A DNA stretch of 64,000 nt from Acidobacteriota bacterium (GTDB lineage Bacteria > Acidobacteriota > Blastocatellia > Chloracidobacteriales > JADJPF01). The DNA is taken from positions 62,001 to 126,000 of the forward strand of contig JACQZQ010000121.1 of assembly GCA_016213785.1 (NCBI GenBank), in the 5' to 3' direction. A program made the position numbers and the translations under genes. The notes beneath the pieces are model-generated. The model saw nothing but the letters and a program-made list of their open reading frames with translations. It did no database searches and was not told the origin of the DNA. Shown here piece after piece: positions 1 through 9,899 of the stretch. Numbering within the stretch: position 1 is the stretch's first letter; every line of letters begins with the position of its first letter.

Positions 1-1977
1 TGCGCTAATTTGGCCTGTTTGAGCATTACCAGTTAAGTTAAGTCTATAGATACGAGCAGTAGTTGCATTTGTAGCTAGAGCAAGAATTTCCCCAGTAGCT
101 GGACGCATATCCATACCTTGAAGAACATCACCAGCCATTAAACCTGTTACTGCAACGCCTGCTGCACCGCCTGTATTAAGAAGTCTATTAGGAGCAGTAC
201 TAGCAAAAGTTACTAAGGAGTTAGTGTTATTAATTAAACCTAGAACTACTTCAACATTATTAACTACTGTTAAGCCTCTAATAACCTCACCACCAGCTAT
301 AGCACCAACTAAAACAGAAGTTCCAGCAGCAAGATTAATTGTATAGAGGTTTGAGACTGTAGGGGTAGCTGTTGGAGTCATGCTGGCAAAAGCAGCTCCT
401 GTAGTACCAGAAATATCAAAGCCTACATCACCAGTAGTAGTTACATTTAAGAAAGTGCCTGTACCAACAGTTTGGAGTAATCCACCATTGGGGCCAGCAA
501 CGCCATTAGCAGGATTAACAGCTGTGCCATCGATACCACCTTGTAAAACTAGTCTAGCTGGAGCAGTACCATTACGAGAATCAATATCATAAAGTGTAGT
601 TAGAGTTCCGCCACTAACATTGCGGTCATAAGCTGAACCAACTATAAAAGGAGGTGCAGGAGTAGGATCACCAGCAGCAAAAACAACACCAGTATCATTA
701 GCAAGCGTAAGTGTAGCAAGAGGTATACGTGAATTTTGGATATTATCGCCAACAATACGGAAAGCATCTGGAACTGGGTTAAAATCTGTACCAAAATTTA
801 TAGCAGCAGATGTAGTAAAAGTAGTTGCAACTGTAGCAACACCAGTAAATTGGTTAATAGAATAAAGTCTACTATTGCTTAAACCAAAAAGTTGGCCTGT
901 AGCGGGACGAAAATCAATACCAACTAAATTATCTAGTAATCCTGTAATTTGGACTGAACGGGTAATGGTGCCAGGAGTAGCACTATTAAAGGAAAGTAGT
1001 TTATTGCTAGCAGTTAAAGCGACTAGGTTTTCACCATTAAATCCTGTGGTTAAACCACGAATTAATAACCCTGCGCCAATTGGGCCAACTAAACTAGCTG
1101 CACCTGTGGTTAGGTTAACAGTGTATAAATTTGAGCTAGGGCTACCAGTTGGATTAAGTGCAGCAAAAGCAGTACCACTAAAATCAGAAATATCTAAAGC
1201 AGCAGTACTAGTAGTATCAACACCTAAAGAACCTACAGTAACAAGTTGACCAGCATTAGGATTACCGTTGTTTTGTGGAGCAACAGCAGCATCACCAACA
1301 GCAAAATTAAGTCCACCTTGTCTAGCTAAAACATCTAAATTAGCATCAACATCATAGAGTGTTGTTCTTGTAGCACCTAAAAAGTTGTTTGTATAAGCAC
1401 AAGCAACAATTTGAGGTGGAGTAGCCATATTTGCATCTACATAAGCAACGTCAGTATCAGTTCCAAGTAAAGCGCCTGTATTAGGACTTACACGGAAATT
1501 CTTTCTTCCAGTGTCACCAATAACACGAATAGCATCGGGAACAGGATTAAAGTCCATTGCAAAATTTGTAGAATTAGGTGTAGGAAATGCAAAACTACCT
1601 ACAACTGAAGCAACACCAGATGCAGTATTAATACTGTAAACATTACCACTAGCACCTAAACTAAATAAAGTACCTCTAGCAGGGCGAAAATCAATACCTA
1701 TAAGGCTATCGCCACCAGCTAGACCTGTAACACTAATATTTCTTAGTATTACACCTGGGCTATCACTATTAAACATAACTAAACTATTTGTACTAGTAAG
1801 ACCTATAAGCATTTCGCTACCAGAACGAGTAACTGCTTTTGGGCCATCACTACCGCCTTTAGTAATTCTAGCGGCTTCAGTAGAAACAGGGCCGATATTA
1901 AATATTGTTAACATTAAACTTAGGATTGCACAGAAAGATATAGCTCTGTAAATCCAAGATTGCCTGGGATTTTTCAT
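1..1977 (-). CDS. DUF4394 repeat protein, 3' end outside window
   Basis: An open frame of 659 codons runs from ATG at 1977 off the left edge, so the C-terminus is missing. A hydrophobic Sec-type signal (residues about 8-30) follows the short basic start. The rest is a tandem array of DUF4394 units. The signature GIDFRPA-x-G-x-LFxLG appears as LIGIDFRPARGTLFSLG and LVGIDFRPATGQLFGLS, with a third variant GMDMRPATGE, and DFNPVPDA-x-R occurs twice. DUF4394 units are predicted beta-propeller-like extracellular modules of unknown function. A strong AGGAGG lies about 7 bases before the ATG. The gene is probably monocistronic, as the next gene on this strand is 580 bases upstream. No enzymatic motif is visible. 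Confident for family, unknown for role. Confidence 0.85.
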   Translation of the reverse strand, partial: MKNPRQSWIYRAISFCAILSLMLTIFNIGPVSTEAARITKGGSDGPKAVTRSGSEMLIGLTSTNSLVMFNSDSPGVILRNISVTGLAGGDSLIGIDFRPARGTLFSLGASGNVYSINTASGVASVVGSFAFPTPNSTNFAMDFNPVPDAIRVIGDTGRKNFRVSPNTGALLGTDTDVAYVDANMATPPQIVACAYTNNFLGATRTTLYDVDANLDVLARQGGLNFAVGDAAVAPQNNGNPNAGQLVTVGSLGVDTTSTAALDISDFSGTAFAALNPTGSPSSNLYTVNLTTGAASLVGPIGAGLLIRGLTTGFNGENLVALTASNKLLSFNSATPGTITRSVQITGLLDNLVGIDFRPATGQLFGLSNSRLYSINQFTGVATVATTFTTSAAINFGTDFNPVPDAFRIVGDNIQNSRIPLATLTLANDTGVVFAAGDPTPAPPFIVGSAYDRNVSGGTLTTLYDIDSRNGTAPARLVLQGGIDGTAVNPANGVAGPNGGLLQTVGTGTFLNVTTTGDVGFDISGTTGAAFASMTPTATPTVSNLYTINLAAGTSVLVGAIAGGEVIRGLTVVNNVEVVLGLINNTNSLVTFASTAPNRLLNTGGAAGVAVTGLMAGDVLQGMDMRPATGEILALATNATTARIYRLNLTGNAQTGQISA

Positions 1978-2017
1978 TAGAAAAAGCCTCCTCATAAAAA
2001 TTAAGTTTTACGCCTGA

Positions 2018-2059
2018 GCACAATCTTAATTTATAAATCTTAATTTATAAAGATTGCGC
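2018..2059. promoter_or_regulatory. inverted repeat with internal direct repeats upstream of the DUF4394 gene
   Basis: GCACAATCTT (2018-2027) and AAGATTGCGC (2050-2059) are inverted with one mismatch. Between them lie two copies of CTTAATTTATAAA. The element sits about 40 bases before the start codon at 1977, where an operator or a 5' UTR hairpin would be expected. Function is inferred only from position and symmetry. Confidence 0.35.
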
Positions 2060-2557
2060 AAAATTATTTAAGATAAGAATATGAAACAAATTAGTTTATT
2101 TGCTTAACTATGGGGATATAGATATATTTAAGAGAGGATTTCCTACTTTTTAGTTAAGCTTATATAACTAGTTATTAACAGCTAAGATATTGAGTTAGCC
2201 ATTAACTTTTTTACTGACCCCAGCTCAATTATTATGATCTAATTTATATTTTATTAGTTTTTGTTTTGTGAGTAGTTAAAGTTTAGATAAAGCAGAAAAT
2301 TAACCACGTTAGAAAATCAAAAACCTAAATCTTTAAAGGGATGAAAATATTTGCTATTTTACCTAAACTCTTTACTTATTTACAACTTAAGTTGGATTTT
2401 TTTTGTTAGTAAACTTGTCCCTAAGTTAAGAGACGTATAGTAGATTTATCTTTGGTCTAACTATAGTAAAATAAGGAAGATAGGGGTATTTATTAGTTTA
2501 GAGAAAAAAATTTGTAGTTATTTATAGAGCTATTCATCCTAACAGTTAGTTGAAAAT
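2060..2557. other. intergenic stretch without a recognisable gene
   Basis: AT-rich, with stops in all frames. It separates two leftward genes and presumably holds the terminator of the glycosyltransferase gene or the promoter of the DUF4394 gene. I see no convincing RNA gene or repeat here. Confidence 0.5.
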
Positions 2558-3685
2558 TTATTTTAGAGAAAGCATTTTTTTTACTATTTCATAAGCTGCG
2601 CTGGGACAGGCTAGTTTTCTAGCGTTATTTTGCATAGTTCTAAAGCGTTCTTTATCATCTAGGAGGCGATCTAGTTTATAAGCTAGTGTAGGAAGGTTAT
2701 TACAGCGGATTGCTACAGAATTTTCTAGTAAGTGATCTGAATTTCTTTCTTCTTGACCTGGAATAGGATTAAAGATTACAAACACTAGCCCTTTAGTTAA
2801 AGCCTCTGATGTAGTTAGGCCACCAGGTTTACCAAGTAAAATATCAGAGGCCGACATATATTCATCCATATCTTTAGTATAACCAATAGGTTTTACAACT
2901 ATTGGGCTATTTAGTGGAAGGCTTGCAGCAAAAGAATCCATTTGTTGTTTAAGTTCTTTACTTTTTCCGCAAATAGCAATTATTTGTAGTGGATGTTTTG
3001 ATTGAAGTAACGCCCTCATTATTAGTTCTATTGGCCCAACTCCAAAGCCTCCAGCAGAAATTAATATGGTTGGTTTATCAGGGTGTAGCCCATATTTTAT
3101 GCGCATTTCTTGTTTATCTTTATGCTGAGAAAACACTGGATCTATAGGAATTCCCGTAACAGAGATTTTACTAGGCCAAATACCTAATTTATTAAGATGA
3201 ACGCTAGTTTCTTCTAATGCAACAAAATAATGCTCATAATTATGGCAAAGCCAAAGAGCATGAGCATCAAAGTCTGTAATAACAATACCTTGAGGGCAAT
3301 GAAGTTTTTCTTTAGCTTTCATCCAGGATAGAATTTCTGCTGGTAGAAAATGAGTACAAATAATTGCATCTGGCTCATATTTCTTAACGAACTTAACAAA
3401 AGGTCTTGTATTAAGTTTGTCTATTGCTAAGCGACGGCGTTCGCGTTTCCAAGGGGTATCTAAATGATCATAGAGCCAGCCTAAGACCTCAGGAGCGCTA
3501 TTTACCATTTCAATATAAGCTTTAGAATAAAGATTACGAAATACTTTATTAGTATATTCTAATGTATCAATATGTATAACTTCTTTAGCAGCATTAAGGG
3601 CTAGGGTAGCTTGCTCAAGTGCTTGGGCTGCACGAATGTGGCCGGCTCCAGCTGAAGCTGATAAAATAAGTAGTTTGTTAAACAT
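2558..3685 (-). CDS. monogalactosyldiacylglycerol synthase / diacylglycerol glucosyltransferase family protein
   Basis: A 375-residue GT28-type glycosyltransferase of the MGDG synthase / UgtP family. These enzymes transfer a sugar from a UDP- (or similar) donor to diacylglycerol at the inner face of the membrane. The N-terminal acceptor domain starts with the family hallmark SASAGAGH (residues 9-16). The C-terminal nucleotide-sugar half has SAGGFGVGP and the GKPGGLTTSEAL motif that contacts the donor. No signal peptide or membrane helix is present, as usual for this peripheral family. The length is normal. It lies 40 bases downstream of a kinase gene on the same strand and could be co-transcribed with it. 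The sugar specificity cannot be read from the sequence. Confidence 0.85.
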   Translation of the reverse strand: MFNKLLILSASAGAGHIRAAQALEQATLALNAAKEVIHIDTLEYTNKVFRNLYSKAYIEMVNSAPEVLGWLYDHLDTPWKRERRRLAIDKLNTRPFVKFVKKYEPDAIICTHFLPAEILSWMKAKEKLHCPQGIVITDFDAHALWLCHNYEHYFVALEETSVHLNKLGIWPSKISVTGIPIDPVFSQHKDKQEMRIKYGLHPDKPTILISAGGFGVGPIELIMRALLQSKHPLQIIAICGKSKELKQQMDSFAASLPLNSPIVVKPIGYTKDMDEYMSASDILLGKPGGLTTSEALTKGLVFVIFNPIPGQEERNSDHLLENSVAIRCNNLPTLAYKLDRLLDDKERFRTMQNNARKLACPSAAYEIVKKMLSLK

Positions 3686-3725
3686 AATTTATTTTTCCTA
3701 TTATTTTCTAGAATTTTCTAGAATT

Positions 3726-4931
3726 TTACCTAAAAAAGAAAACCCAAAAAGCTAATAAAACTACTAATATAATTGCTACTATTATTCCTATAATAATCAT
3801 GGTTTCAGGGCTTGTTGTAGCAGTTGTTTTGTTATTTACTGATTTATTCTTAGAATTACTTATTAAAGTATTAGGCTTTTCTGAAGTTTTTATAGAAGTA
3901 GAAATTTTTAGAGAATCTGTTTTTGGTTTTATTTTCTGTGAATTTGCTTTTAGGTTTTGATTTGCCTCAATAGTTTTTTCTCTATTTTCTGGTGAATATG
4001 ATTTTCCTTTTTCTGTACTTTCTAGATTTATTTTAGGCTTAGTATCTAGTCTTAATACAGTTTCTTTTATATCTTCTAAGAGTTCTATTGCTGATTGATA
4101 GCGATCTGAAGGTGAACGAGTTAAAGCTTTTTGTAAAATAGGGTCAAAAAGAGGGGAAACAAAAGGATGAGTTCTAGAAATAGGAGCGATATCTTGGCTA
4201 ACTTTAATAATTAAAAGCTGTTGTGCTTTAGAATGCTCTATGGGTAGTTTTCCGCTAAGCATCTGGTAAAGAATTACCCCAACACTATAAACATCTGTTG
4301 TAGGTCTTAGTTTTTGAGCTAAAACCTGCTCAGGGGACATATAATGAGGTGTGCCAAAGATCTCACCTTCTACTGTAAGCATTTGATCTTTTGTTTTACT
4401 TAAATCTGTTCTTTTAGCAATACCAAAATCTGCTAGTTTTATTATTTCTTTTCCATCTGAAGTTTTTGAAACTAAAATATTTTCTGGCTTTAAGTCACGA
4501 TGTAAGACATTGTGTTTATGAGCAAACTCTAAGGCTTGGCAAAGTGGGGTTAGAAGTTCTAAGGAACGTTTTGGAGAAAGAACACCTTCTTTTTCTAAAC
4601 AGTTTTTTAATGTTTCCCCTGGAACAAACTCCATGATTATAAAAAATAGTCTATGTTCTGTTTGTCCAAATTCTTCAACACCAACTATATTAGGATGCTT
4701 AAGTAATTTACCTAGATCGGCTTCTCTTTCAAAACGTTTAATAAATTTCTCATCTGTAACTAAAGCAGGAGAAATAACTTTTATAGCTACAGTTTTGTTA
4801 TTTTCTAAATCAAACGCTTGGAAAACGGCTCCCATTGCACCTACACCAAGTTTTGCATCAAGTCTATAACGATTACTAATAGTTTTTCCTATTAAAACAT
4901 CAAATTGTTCTTTTTGAGCAGGTTGGCCCAT
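3726..4931 (-). CDS. membrane-anchored Ser/Thr protein kinase
   Basis: A Hanks-type kinase of 401 residues. The glycine loop GVGAMGAV, the ATP-binding lysine in VAIKVI (about K51), HRDLKPEN (catalytic Asp about 146), DFGIAK (about 168) and GTPHYMSPEQ are all intact, so it should be active. A low-complexity Lys/Ser/Asn/Thr linker of about 100 residues follows the kinase domain. A single C-terminal membrane helix (about 377-399) ends the protein, leaving the kinase in the cytoplasm with essentially no external sensor. I chose ATG at 4931. A TTG at 4949 extends the frame, but the GGAG just after it is better read as the ribosome site for 4931. The substrate is unknown. Confidence 0.88.
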   Translation of the reverse strand: MGQPAQKEQFDVLIGKTISNRYRLDAKLGVGAMGAVFQAFDLENNKTVAIKVISPALVTDEKFIKRFEREADLGKLLKHPNIVGVEEFGQTEHRLFFIIMEFVPGETLKNCLEKEGVLSPKRSLELLTPLCQALEFAHKHNVLHRDLKPENILVSKTSDGKEIIKLADFGIAKRTDLSKTKDQMLTVEGEIFGTPHYMSPEQVLAQKLRPTTDVYSVGVILYQMLSGKLPIEHSKAQQLLIIKVSQDIAPISRTHPFVSPLFDPILQKALTRSPSDRYQSAIELLEDIKETVLRLDTKPKINLESTEKGKSYSPENREKTIEANQNLKANSQKIKPKTDSLKISTSIKTSEKPNTLISNSKNKSVNNKTTATTSPETMIIIGIIVAIILVVLLAFWVFFFR

Positions 4932-5151
4932 AATAATCAAAGGCTCCAATAAAATTAAATAGAATAAGATTAAGAAAATAGAAATAATAATTTCTTAATA
5001 CTAACCTATATAATCGAAAAATCACCAGTAAAACCTTCTAGCTATTGTCTCTTTCCCTGCTAATAATTGCTTGATACTATATGCACCTACAAAACTTTGA
5101 TCAATAAGAACTAAAATTTGGTGTTATTTAATTAATTTAAGGCATTATTTT

Positions 5152-5898
5152 ATGGCAAGAACTATCGCTATTACTAATCAGGCTGGGGGAGTTGGAAAAA
5201 CTACTTTAGTCCGTGATATAGGTTATGAACTAGCCTCTAGAGATAAACGAGTGTTATTAATTGATCTTGATCCACAAGCTTCACTAACTATTTTCTTAGG
5301 CCTTGACCCTTGGCAACAAGAAAAAACCATTTATCATTCACTTAAAGATGAAAGTGTTTCTTTACCAAGCTTAGAAGTATTTAACCTTAAGCTAGTCCCA
5401 TCAAACTTAAAACTTGCAGAAATTGAAATGGAGCTTGCAACTGTACTGCTTAGAGAATTTAGACTAAGAGAAATCCTAAACCCAATTTCAGATAACTATG
5501 ATTTTATACTAATTGATTGTCCTCCTTCACTAGGTTTAATAGTTATAAATGCCTTATGTGCTGCTGATGAAGTATTAATTCCTATTCAATGTGAATTTAA
5601 GAGTTGGATGGGAACCGATGGATTATTTGACACAATAGCTAAAGTTGCAAAACAAGCAAATAAGCGCTTAAAAATCCTTGGAGTAATTCCAACAATGCTA
5701 GATTCACGAACTTCTTTACATACTAAAATTGCTGACCAGATTCGTACCCAATTAGGCCAAGTTACTCAAGTTTTCCCCCCTATTAGGCGAACTATAGCCT
5801 GTGCTGATGCAAGTGTTAAATCTCTACCTATTCAGCTTTATGACCCTAAAGCAGAAATAGTTAATGATATAAAAAGAATTGTAGAGGCAATCCTATAA
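5152..5898 (+). CDS. parA: ParA-family partition ATPase
   Basis: A 248-residue ParA/Soj ATPase. The Walker A loop is NQAGGVGKTT (residues 9-18), Walker A' is LLIDLDPQA and Walker B is FILIDCPPS. The signature lysine of the deviant Walker motif (KGGVGKT) is replaced by Ala11, which is unusual for a chromosomal ParA. ParA proteins bind DNA in the ATP form and are stimulated by ParB to move DNA or cellular cargo. The stop codon overlaps the parB start by one base (TAATG), so the two are translationally coupled. None of the usual chromosomal partners (gidA, gidB, rnpA) is nearby. This may therefore be a secondary or plasmid-derived pair rather than the main chromosome segregation system. Confidence 0.88.
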   Translation: MARTIAITNQAGGVGKTTLVRDIGYELASRDKRVLLIDLDPQASLTIFLGLDPWQQEKTIYHSLKDESVSLPSLEVFNLKLVPSNLKLAEIEMELATVLLREFRLREILNPISDNYDFILIDCPPSLGLIVINALCAADEVLIPIQCEFKSWMGTDGLFDTIAKVAKQANKRLKILGVIPTMLDSRTSLHTKIADQIRTQLGQVTQVFPPIRRTIACADASVKSLPIQLYDPKAEIVNDIKRIVEAIL

Positions 5899-6890
5899 TG
5901 GTTAAAAAACATGAAAAAACCGAAATCCCTATTCTAGCTAAAGTAAGTGCATTTTTTAGTAGTAACGAAGATCAAGGACAAAACCTATCAACATATTATC
6001 CAATAGAGCAATTAAAACCCAATTTAACACAACCTAGAAAACATTTTAATGAAGGTGAAATCCTACAACTAGCTGAATCTATTAAACATTGTGGAGTGCT
6101 TGAGCCAATACTTGTAACGGCTGAAAATAAGGGCGAACGCATTATTTTAGCTGGAGAGCGCCGTTATAGGGCAGCAAAACTAGCAGGCTTAAAGACAGTT
6201 CCTATTTATCAACTAGATTTACCTCCCAAAATAGCATCTCAAGTCCCTTTAATAGAAAACCTACTAAGGCGAGATTTAACACCATTTGAAGAATTAGAAG
6301 GCTATTTAACACTTTTAGAAAATAACTTAAGTAGTTTGCCAGAATTTAAGAGTTTTTCCGCTGGAATTGATATAGAAACAGGCATAATAAAATTACTTTT
6401 TGCTATGCGTAATGCTCACAACGGTCGCCGAGTTAATGTTAATCAAACATTGGTTAATACTGTAGTTCAATTATTTTCTGCCATTGGTTCAAGTTCTTGG
6501 CAATCCTTTGTTACACATAGACTTTCGCTAAGAAAGTTACCTAGTGAAATTCAAAATGCATTAAGAGAAGGTTGGCTAGACTATACTAAAGCTATAGTAA
6601 TTTCTAGACTTACAGATAAAAAACTTGGTAATAGCGAGTTAGCTTATAAAACTAGACTAGATTTATTAGAGCGTATAAAAACTGAAAATCTCTCTATCAG
6701 AGAAATTAAAAATCTTGTTCAAGAAATACTAAATACTCATATTGATAAAGAAGACAGTAGCAGCAAAGTTAAAAACCGAGTTAATAATCTTTTTTCTGAT
6801 GTTAAAAAGAATTATTCTGCTCTAACTGAAAAAGAACAAGAAAAACTCAATTATTTGCTAGGAGAAATTGAGCAGCTTATCTATCAATAA
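5898..6890 (+). CDS. parB: ParB/Spo0J-family partition protein
   Basis: A 330-residue protein coupled to parA. The N-terminal ParB/Srx nucleotide-binding domain has LKPNLTQPRKHF, the GERR arginine patch in LAGERRYRAAKL, and the ENLLRRDLTPFEELEGY segment that leads into the helix-turn-helix. The HTH region (about 130-230) is more divergent than in typical chromosomal ParB and contains an extra stretch after the first helix. The C-terminus is charged and probably mediates dimerisation. Known ParB proteins are CTP-dependent clamps that load at parS. I found no good parS palindrome in the window. Family assignment is firm; which replicon it serves is open. Confidence 0.87.
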   Translation: MVKKHEKTEIPILAKVSAFFSSNEDQGQNLSTYYPIEQLKPNLTQPRKHFNEGEILQLAESIKHCGVLEPILVTAENKGERIILAGERRYRAAKLAGLKTVPIYQLDLPPKIASQVPLIENLLRRDLTPFEELEGYLTLLENNLSSLPEFKSFSAGIDIETGIIKLLFAMRNAHNGRRVNVNQTLVNTVVQLFSAIGSSSWQSFVTHRLSLRKLPSEIQNALREGWLDYTKAIVISRLTDKKLGNSELAYKTRLDLLERIKTENLSIREIKNLVQEILNTHIDKEDSSSKVKNRVNNLFSDVKKNYSALTEKEQEKLNYLLGEIEQLIYQ

Positions 6891-7002
6891 AGCTAGAAAA
6901 AGCTAGAAAAAGCTAAAAGAAGCAACGAAAATTTCTTTCTTGCAACATATATTAATATAGTTTTCTAAAAATTAAAAAATTAAAAAATCTAGGAGGTGGT
7001 CT

Positions 7003-8427
7003 GTGACAAAAAGAACTATTACAGCCATTTTATTAGTAACTCTTTTAGTATCATCATCTATACTAGCTCAAACTAGAATTGTAGCTCCTAAAAACCCTTA
7101 TAAAATTGCTGATGATGTAAAACTAGGCCAAGAAGCATCAAATGAAGCTGAGCGTAAATTGCCATTAATTAAAGACCGTCAGCTAGGTGATTATTTAGTG
7201 CGTGTTGGAGAACGTTTAGTTGATGCTATACCTCCAGAATATCAACATAATGAGTTTCGCTATTCCTTCAAACTAGTTGATGCTAAAGAAATTAATGCTT
7301 TTGCTCTGCCTGGTGGATTTACTTACGTTAATCGAGGTTTAATTGATGTAGCTAAAACTGAAGGTGAACTAGCAGGAGTAATGGCTCATGAAATTAGTCA
7401 TGTGGCACTGCGACATGGAACGGCACAAGCAGCTAAAGCACAAAAATATGCTATTGGTGCTACAGCAGGTCAAATATTAGGTGCAATCGTAGGTGGTGGA
7501 TTAGGTAATGTTATTGCTGGTGGAAGTCAACTTGGAATAGGGGCTTACTTCTTAAAATTTGGTAGAGAATATGAAACACAAGCCGATTTACTTGGCGCAC
7601 AAATTATGGCACAAGCTGGTTATGATCCTAGAGATTTAGGCAATATGTTTAGGACTATAGAAAAAGAGTCTGGTGGTAGGAGCGGCCCAGAATTCTTAAG
7701 TAGTCACCCTAATCCAAGCAACCGCTATGAAGCAATAAACCGCGAAGCTCAACTCTTAAAAGTTAGAAATTCAAATCAAAATAATCAAGAATTTAGCCGA
7801 ATTCAGGCACGCTTACGTGAAATACCAGTAAGTAATGTACCTAGAAATGAAAATGCTAGTAATAATGGAAATACTGGTACAGGAAATCGTCCTACTACTG
7901 GTAAAACCCCAACTTCAACAGGACGTGCTCCTAGTGGTCGAGTAGCCTTACCTTCACCTCGTTATAAAACCTATAATGAAAATGCTTTCCAAATAGAAGT
8001 ACCTGAAAATTGGCGTGAGCTAAAAGAACAAAATAATGTGACCTTTGCTCCAGAAAATGCTTATGGTGAAGTGGCTGAACGTTTTGTTTTTACTCATGGG
8101 GTTTTAGTTGGAGTAACTAAAATTAACCCAGACTTTAACTTACGCCAATCTACAGAAGAATTTATTAGAGCAATACAAGAAGGTAATCCTAACTTGCGCC
8201 AACAAGGACAATATCAACGTATTACTTTAGCAGAACGTAAAGCTTTTGTAGCCTATTTTAGTAATATTTCTGATGTGACAGGAAAAACAGAAAACGTAGC
8301 AGTTTACACAGTTAGACTTAATAATGGAAACCTATTTTATTTTATTCCTGTTGTCCCTCAAAGCGATGCTAATGGTTATCAAAGAGCCTTTCAACGTATT
8401 CTTTCTTCTATAGAACTTTTTGATTAA
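7003..8427 (+). CDS. exported M48-family metalloprotease
   Basis: A 474-residue zinc protease of the BepA/YggG type. A signal peptide (about 1-22, ending LAQ) is followed by the M48 domain with HEISH (His129, Glu130, His133) and the third ligand Glu191 in EYETQAD. A glycine-rich hydrophobic stretch lies between them (about 152-182). A Gly/Thr/Pro/Asn linker (about 285-315) leads to a C-terminal domain of about 140 residues that I cannot name. Members act in the periplasm on misfolded outer-membrane or cell-envelope proteins. The start is GTG at 7003, backed by an excellent AGGAGGTGGT 5 bases upstream. A symmetric terminator follows at 8457. Confidence 0.88.
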   Translation: MTKRTITAILLVTLLVSSSILAQTRIVAPKNPYKIADDVKLGQEASNEAERKLPLIKDRQLGDYLVRVGERLVDAIPPEYQHNEFRYSFKLVDAKEINAFALPGGFTYVNRGLIDVAKTEGELAGVMAHEISHVALRHGTAQAAKAQKYAIGATAGQILGAIVGGGLGNVIAGGSQLGIGAYFLKFGREYETQADLLGAQIMAQAGYDPRDLGNMFRTIEKESGGRSGPEFLSSHPNPSNRYEAINREAQLLKVRNSNQNNQEFSRIQARLREIPVSNVPRNENASNNGNTGTGNRPTTGKTPTSTGRAPSGRVALPSPRYKTYNENAFQIEVPENWRELKEQNNVTFAPENAYGEVAERFVFTHGVLVGVTKINPDFNLRQSTEEFIRAIQEGNPNLRQQGQYQRITLAERKAFVAYFSNISDVTGKTENVAVYTVRLNNGNLFYFIPVVPQSDANGYQRAFQRILSSIELFD

Positions 8428-8456
8428 GCTAAATGTTGAAAAAGTAATTTACAAAG

Positions 8457-8497
8457 AAATAAGCCAGAAAAAATTAATTTTTTCTGGCTTATTTTTA
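8457..8497. terminator. bidirectional intrinsic terminator between convergent genes
   Basis: A perfect 38-base palindrome (AAATAAGCCAGAAAAAATT and its complement) with A/T runs on both sides. It lies between the convergent M48 and IPT genes and can serve both strands. Confidence 0.85.
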
Positions 8498-8537
8498 TTC
8501 TACACCCGCACAATAGAATTTGTTTAGTTTCTTTAAT

Positions 8538-9899
8538 TTAGCGTAAAAACATTAAATCATCTAAAGCAATTTTAGCGTGAAACTGAGCCTTTTCTGTTGT
8601 AATGTTTCCATATCTACCTGTTGCATCTCCTAGAGTAACTTTCCCAAAATTATAGCGTCCTGTTGGAACATCTGGTTCAACTTGGTCTAACTCAACAGTT
8701 ACATTAGCAACCTTTGGTAAAAAGGCTTTTCCTTTACCTGCTTTAGCATAATTAATTCCGTAATCTTCATAGTAACCTAAATCTGGAGCAACAACTGTAG
8801 CTGAAAAAGTAAATTTAGATTTTCCACTTGGGTCTTTAGAAAGCTCAAAAGAGTCTATACCACCGCTAGACCTAGCTAAAGAATTATAGATAAACTCGCC
8901 ATGTGGGAAACCTTCGCTAGCAAGAGCTAAAGAACCCCAGAAAAATGGATTTTCCGTCTCATGATAAGGTTTTTCTGGATCTCTAGGATAACTCACCAAA
9001 ACATAAACATATCTTTCTGGGCCACCAGTAAGATTACCAGGCAAGTCAGGGTTATAACGACAATCCATTGTAACTAAAGCTACTTGTTGAGTTCCAATTT
9101 CTGTTTTCCAAGGAGCGTTAACAATCGCGTAATGAGTTCCATAAAAATTAACATCCCAAGTAGTAGTTTGTGCGCTTGAAGTAACGATAGGATTTCTTAT
9201 AGATAGCATTGGGGCAAACCCTGCCGAGCCTGCAACTCCTGTAGTGTTCCTAAAAAAGAACCTATTTCCTGAAGAACTTACATCGCTATTACCATCTGAC
9301 GTTTTGGGATCTACATTAAACGAAATCGTATTGCTAATATGTCCGCTTACTATTAATTTAACTGTGGCATTACCAGAAGTAACTCTTTCTGGAACACGGA
9401 CTGACAAAAGATCTCCATTCATTCCGACTAATTGAGCTGGTTCTCCATTAAAAGTAACAAGGTTATTATTTGGCTGACAACTTAAGTTATCTGCCTTAAT
9501 TTCTACTGTTGACCCTGGTTGGGCATGTTGGGGATTAAGTTTTTCAATAACTGGCGAACCAAGGAAGAAATCTATTTGCCCTGGGTTACTAGGGACTCTA
9601 TTTACTACGACTTTAAGGCTTAAAGTGCCTGTACAAAGCTGAGAGGAAGGAAGTTGAACAGTAAGTTTTTTCTTTTTTACCTTTAAGATTTTTGCACTCA
9701 TATTAGTATTATTAATAAATACTTTTACTGCACTAGGATCAATACCAAAATTTAATCCTCGGATTTCAATGGTTGGGCTTTCATCACTATTAAGGACATT
9801 AATAGAATTAATTTGTGGGGCTGTACTATCGGCCAAAACCCAGCTTTGATAAGTCGCAGCAACAACCACCATAACGGCTAACACTAATTTAGATTTCAT
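8538..9899 (-). CDS. secreted IPT/TIG-domain protein
   Basis: A 453-residue exported protein. After a signal peptide (about 1-23) come two immunoglobulin-like IPT/TIG domains: one at about 28-112, starting PQINSINVLNSDESPTIEI, and one at about 113-200, starting PVIEKLNPQHAQPGSTVEI. They are followed by a Ser/Asn-rich linker and a C-terminal domain of about 230 residues without an obvious family. That last part has beta-type composition and may be the functional domain. IPT modules are usually adhesion or spacer units on the cell surface. AGGAGG lies 6 bases before the ATG. The gene is convergent with the M48 protease and divergent from the CoA-transferase. Confidence 0.75.
   Translation of the reverse strand: MKSKLVLAVMVVVAATYQSWVLADSTAPQINSINVLNSDESPTIEIRGLNFGIDPSAVKVFINNTNMSAKILKVKKKKLTVQLPSSQLCTGTLSLKVVVNRVPSNPGQIDFFLGSPVIEKLNPQHAQPGSTVEIKADNLSCQPNNNLVTFNGEPAQLVGMNGDLLSVRVPERVTSGNATVKLIVSGHISNTISFNVDPKTSDGNSDVSSSGNRFFFRNTTGVAGSAGFAPMLSIRNPIVTSSAQTTTWDVNFYGTHYAIVNAPWKTEIGTQQVALVTMDCRYNPDLPGNLTGGPERYVYVLVSYPRDPEKPYHETENPFFWGSLALASEGFPHGEFIYNSLARSSGGIDSFELSKDPSGKSKFTFSATVVAPDLGYYEDYGINYAKAGKGKAFLPKVANVTVELDQVEPDVPTGRYNFGKVTLGDATGRYGNITTEKAQFHAKIALDDLMFLR

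Noticed and set aside
875-1249. Plus-strand frame of 124 residues
   Set aside because: It lies wholly inside the DUF4394 gene on the other strand and has no ribosome site.
4932-4949. TTG start extending the kinase at 3726
   Set aside because: The codon lies next to the GGAG that serves ATG 4931. The extra residues are not part of the domain.
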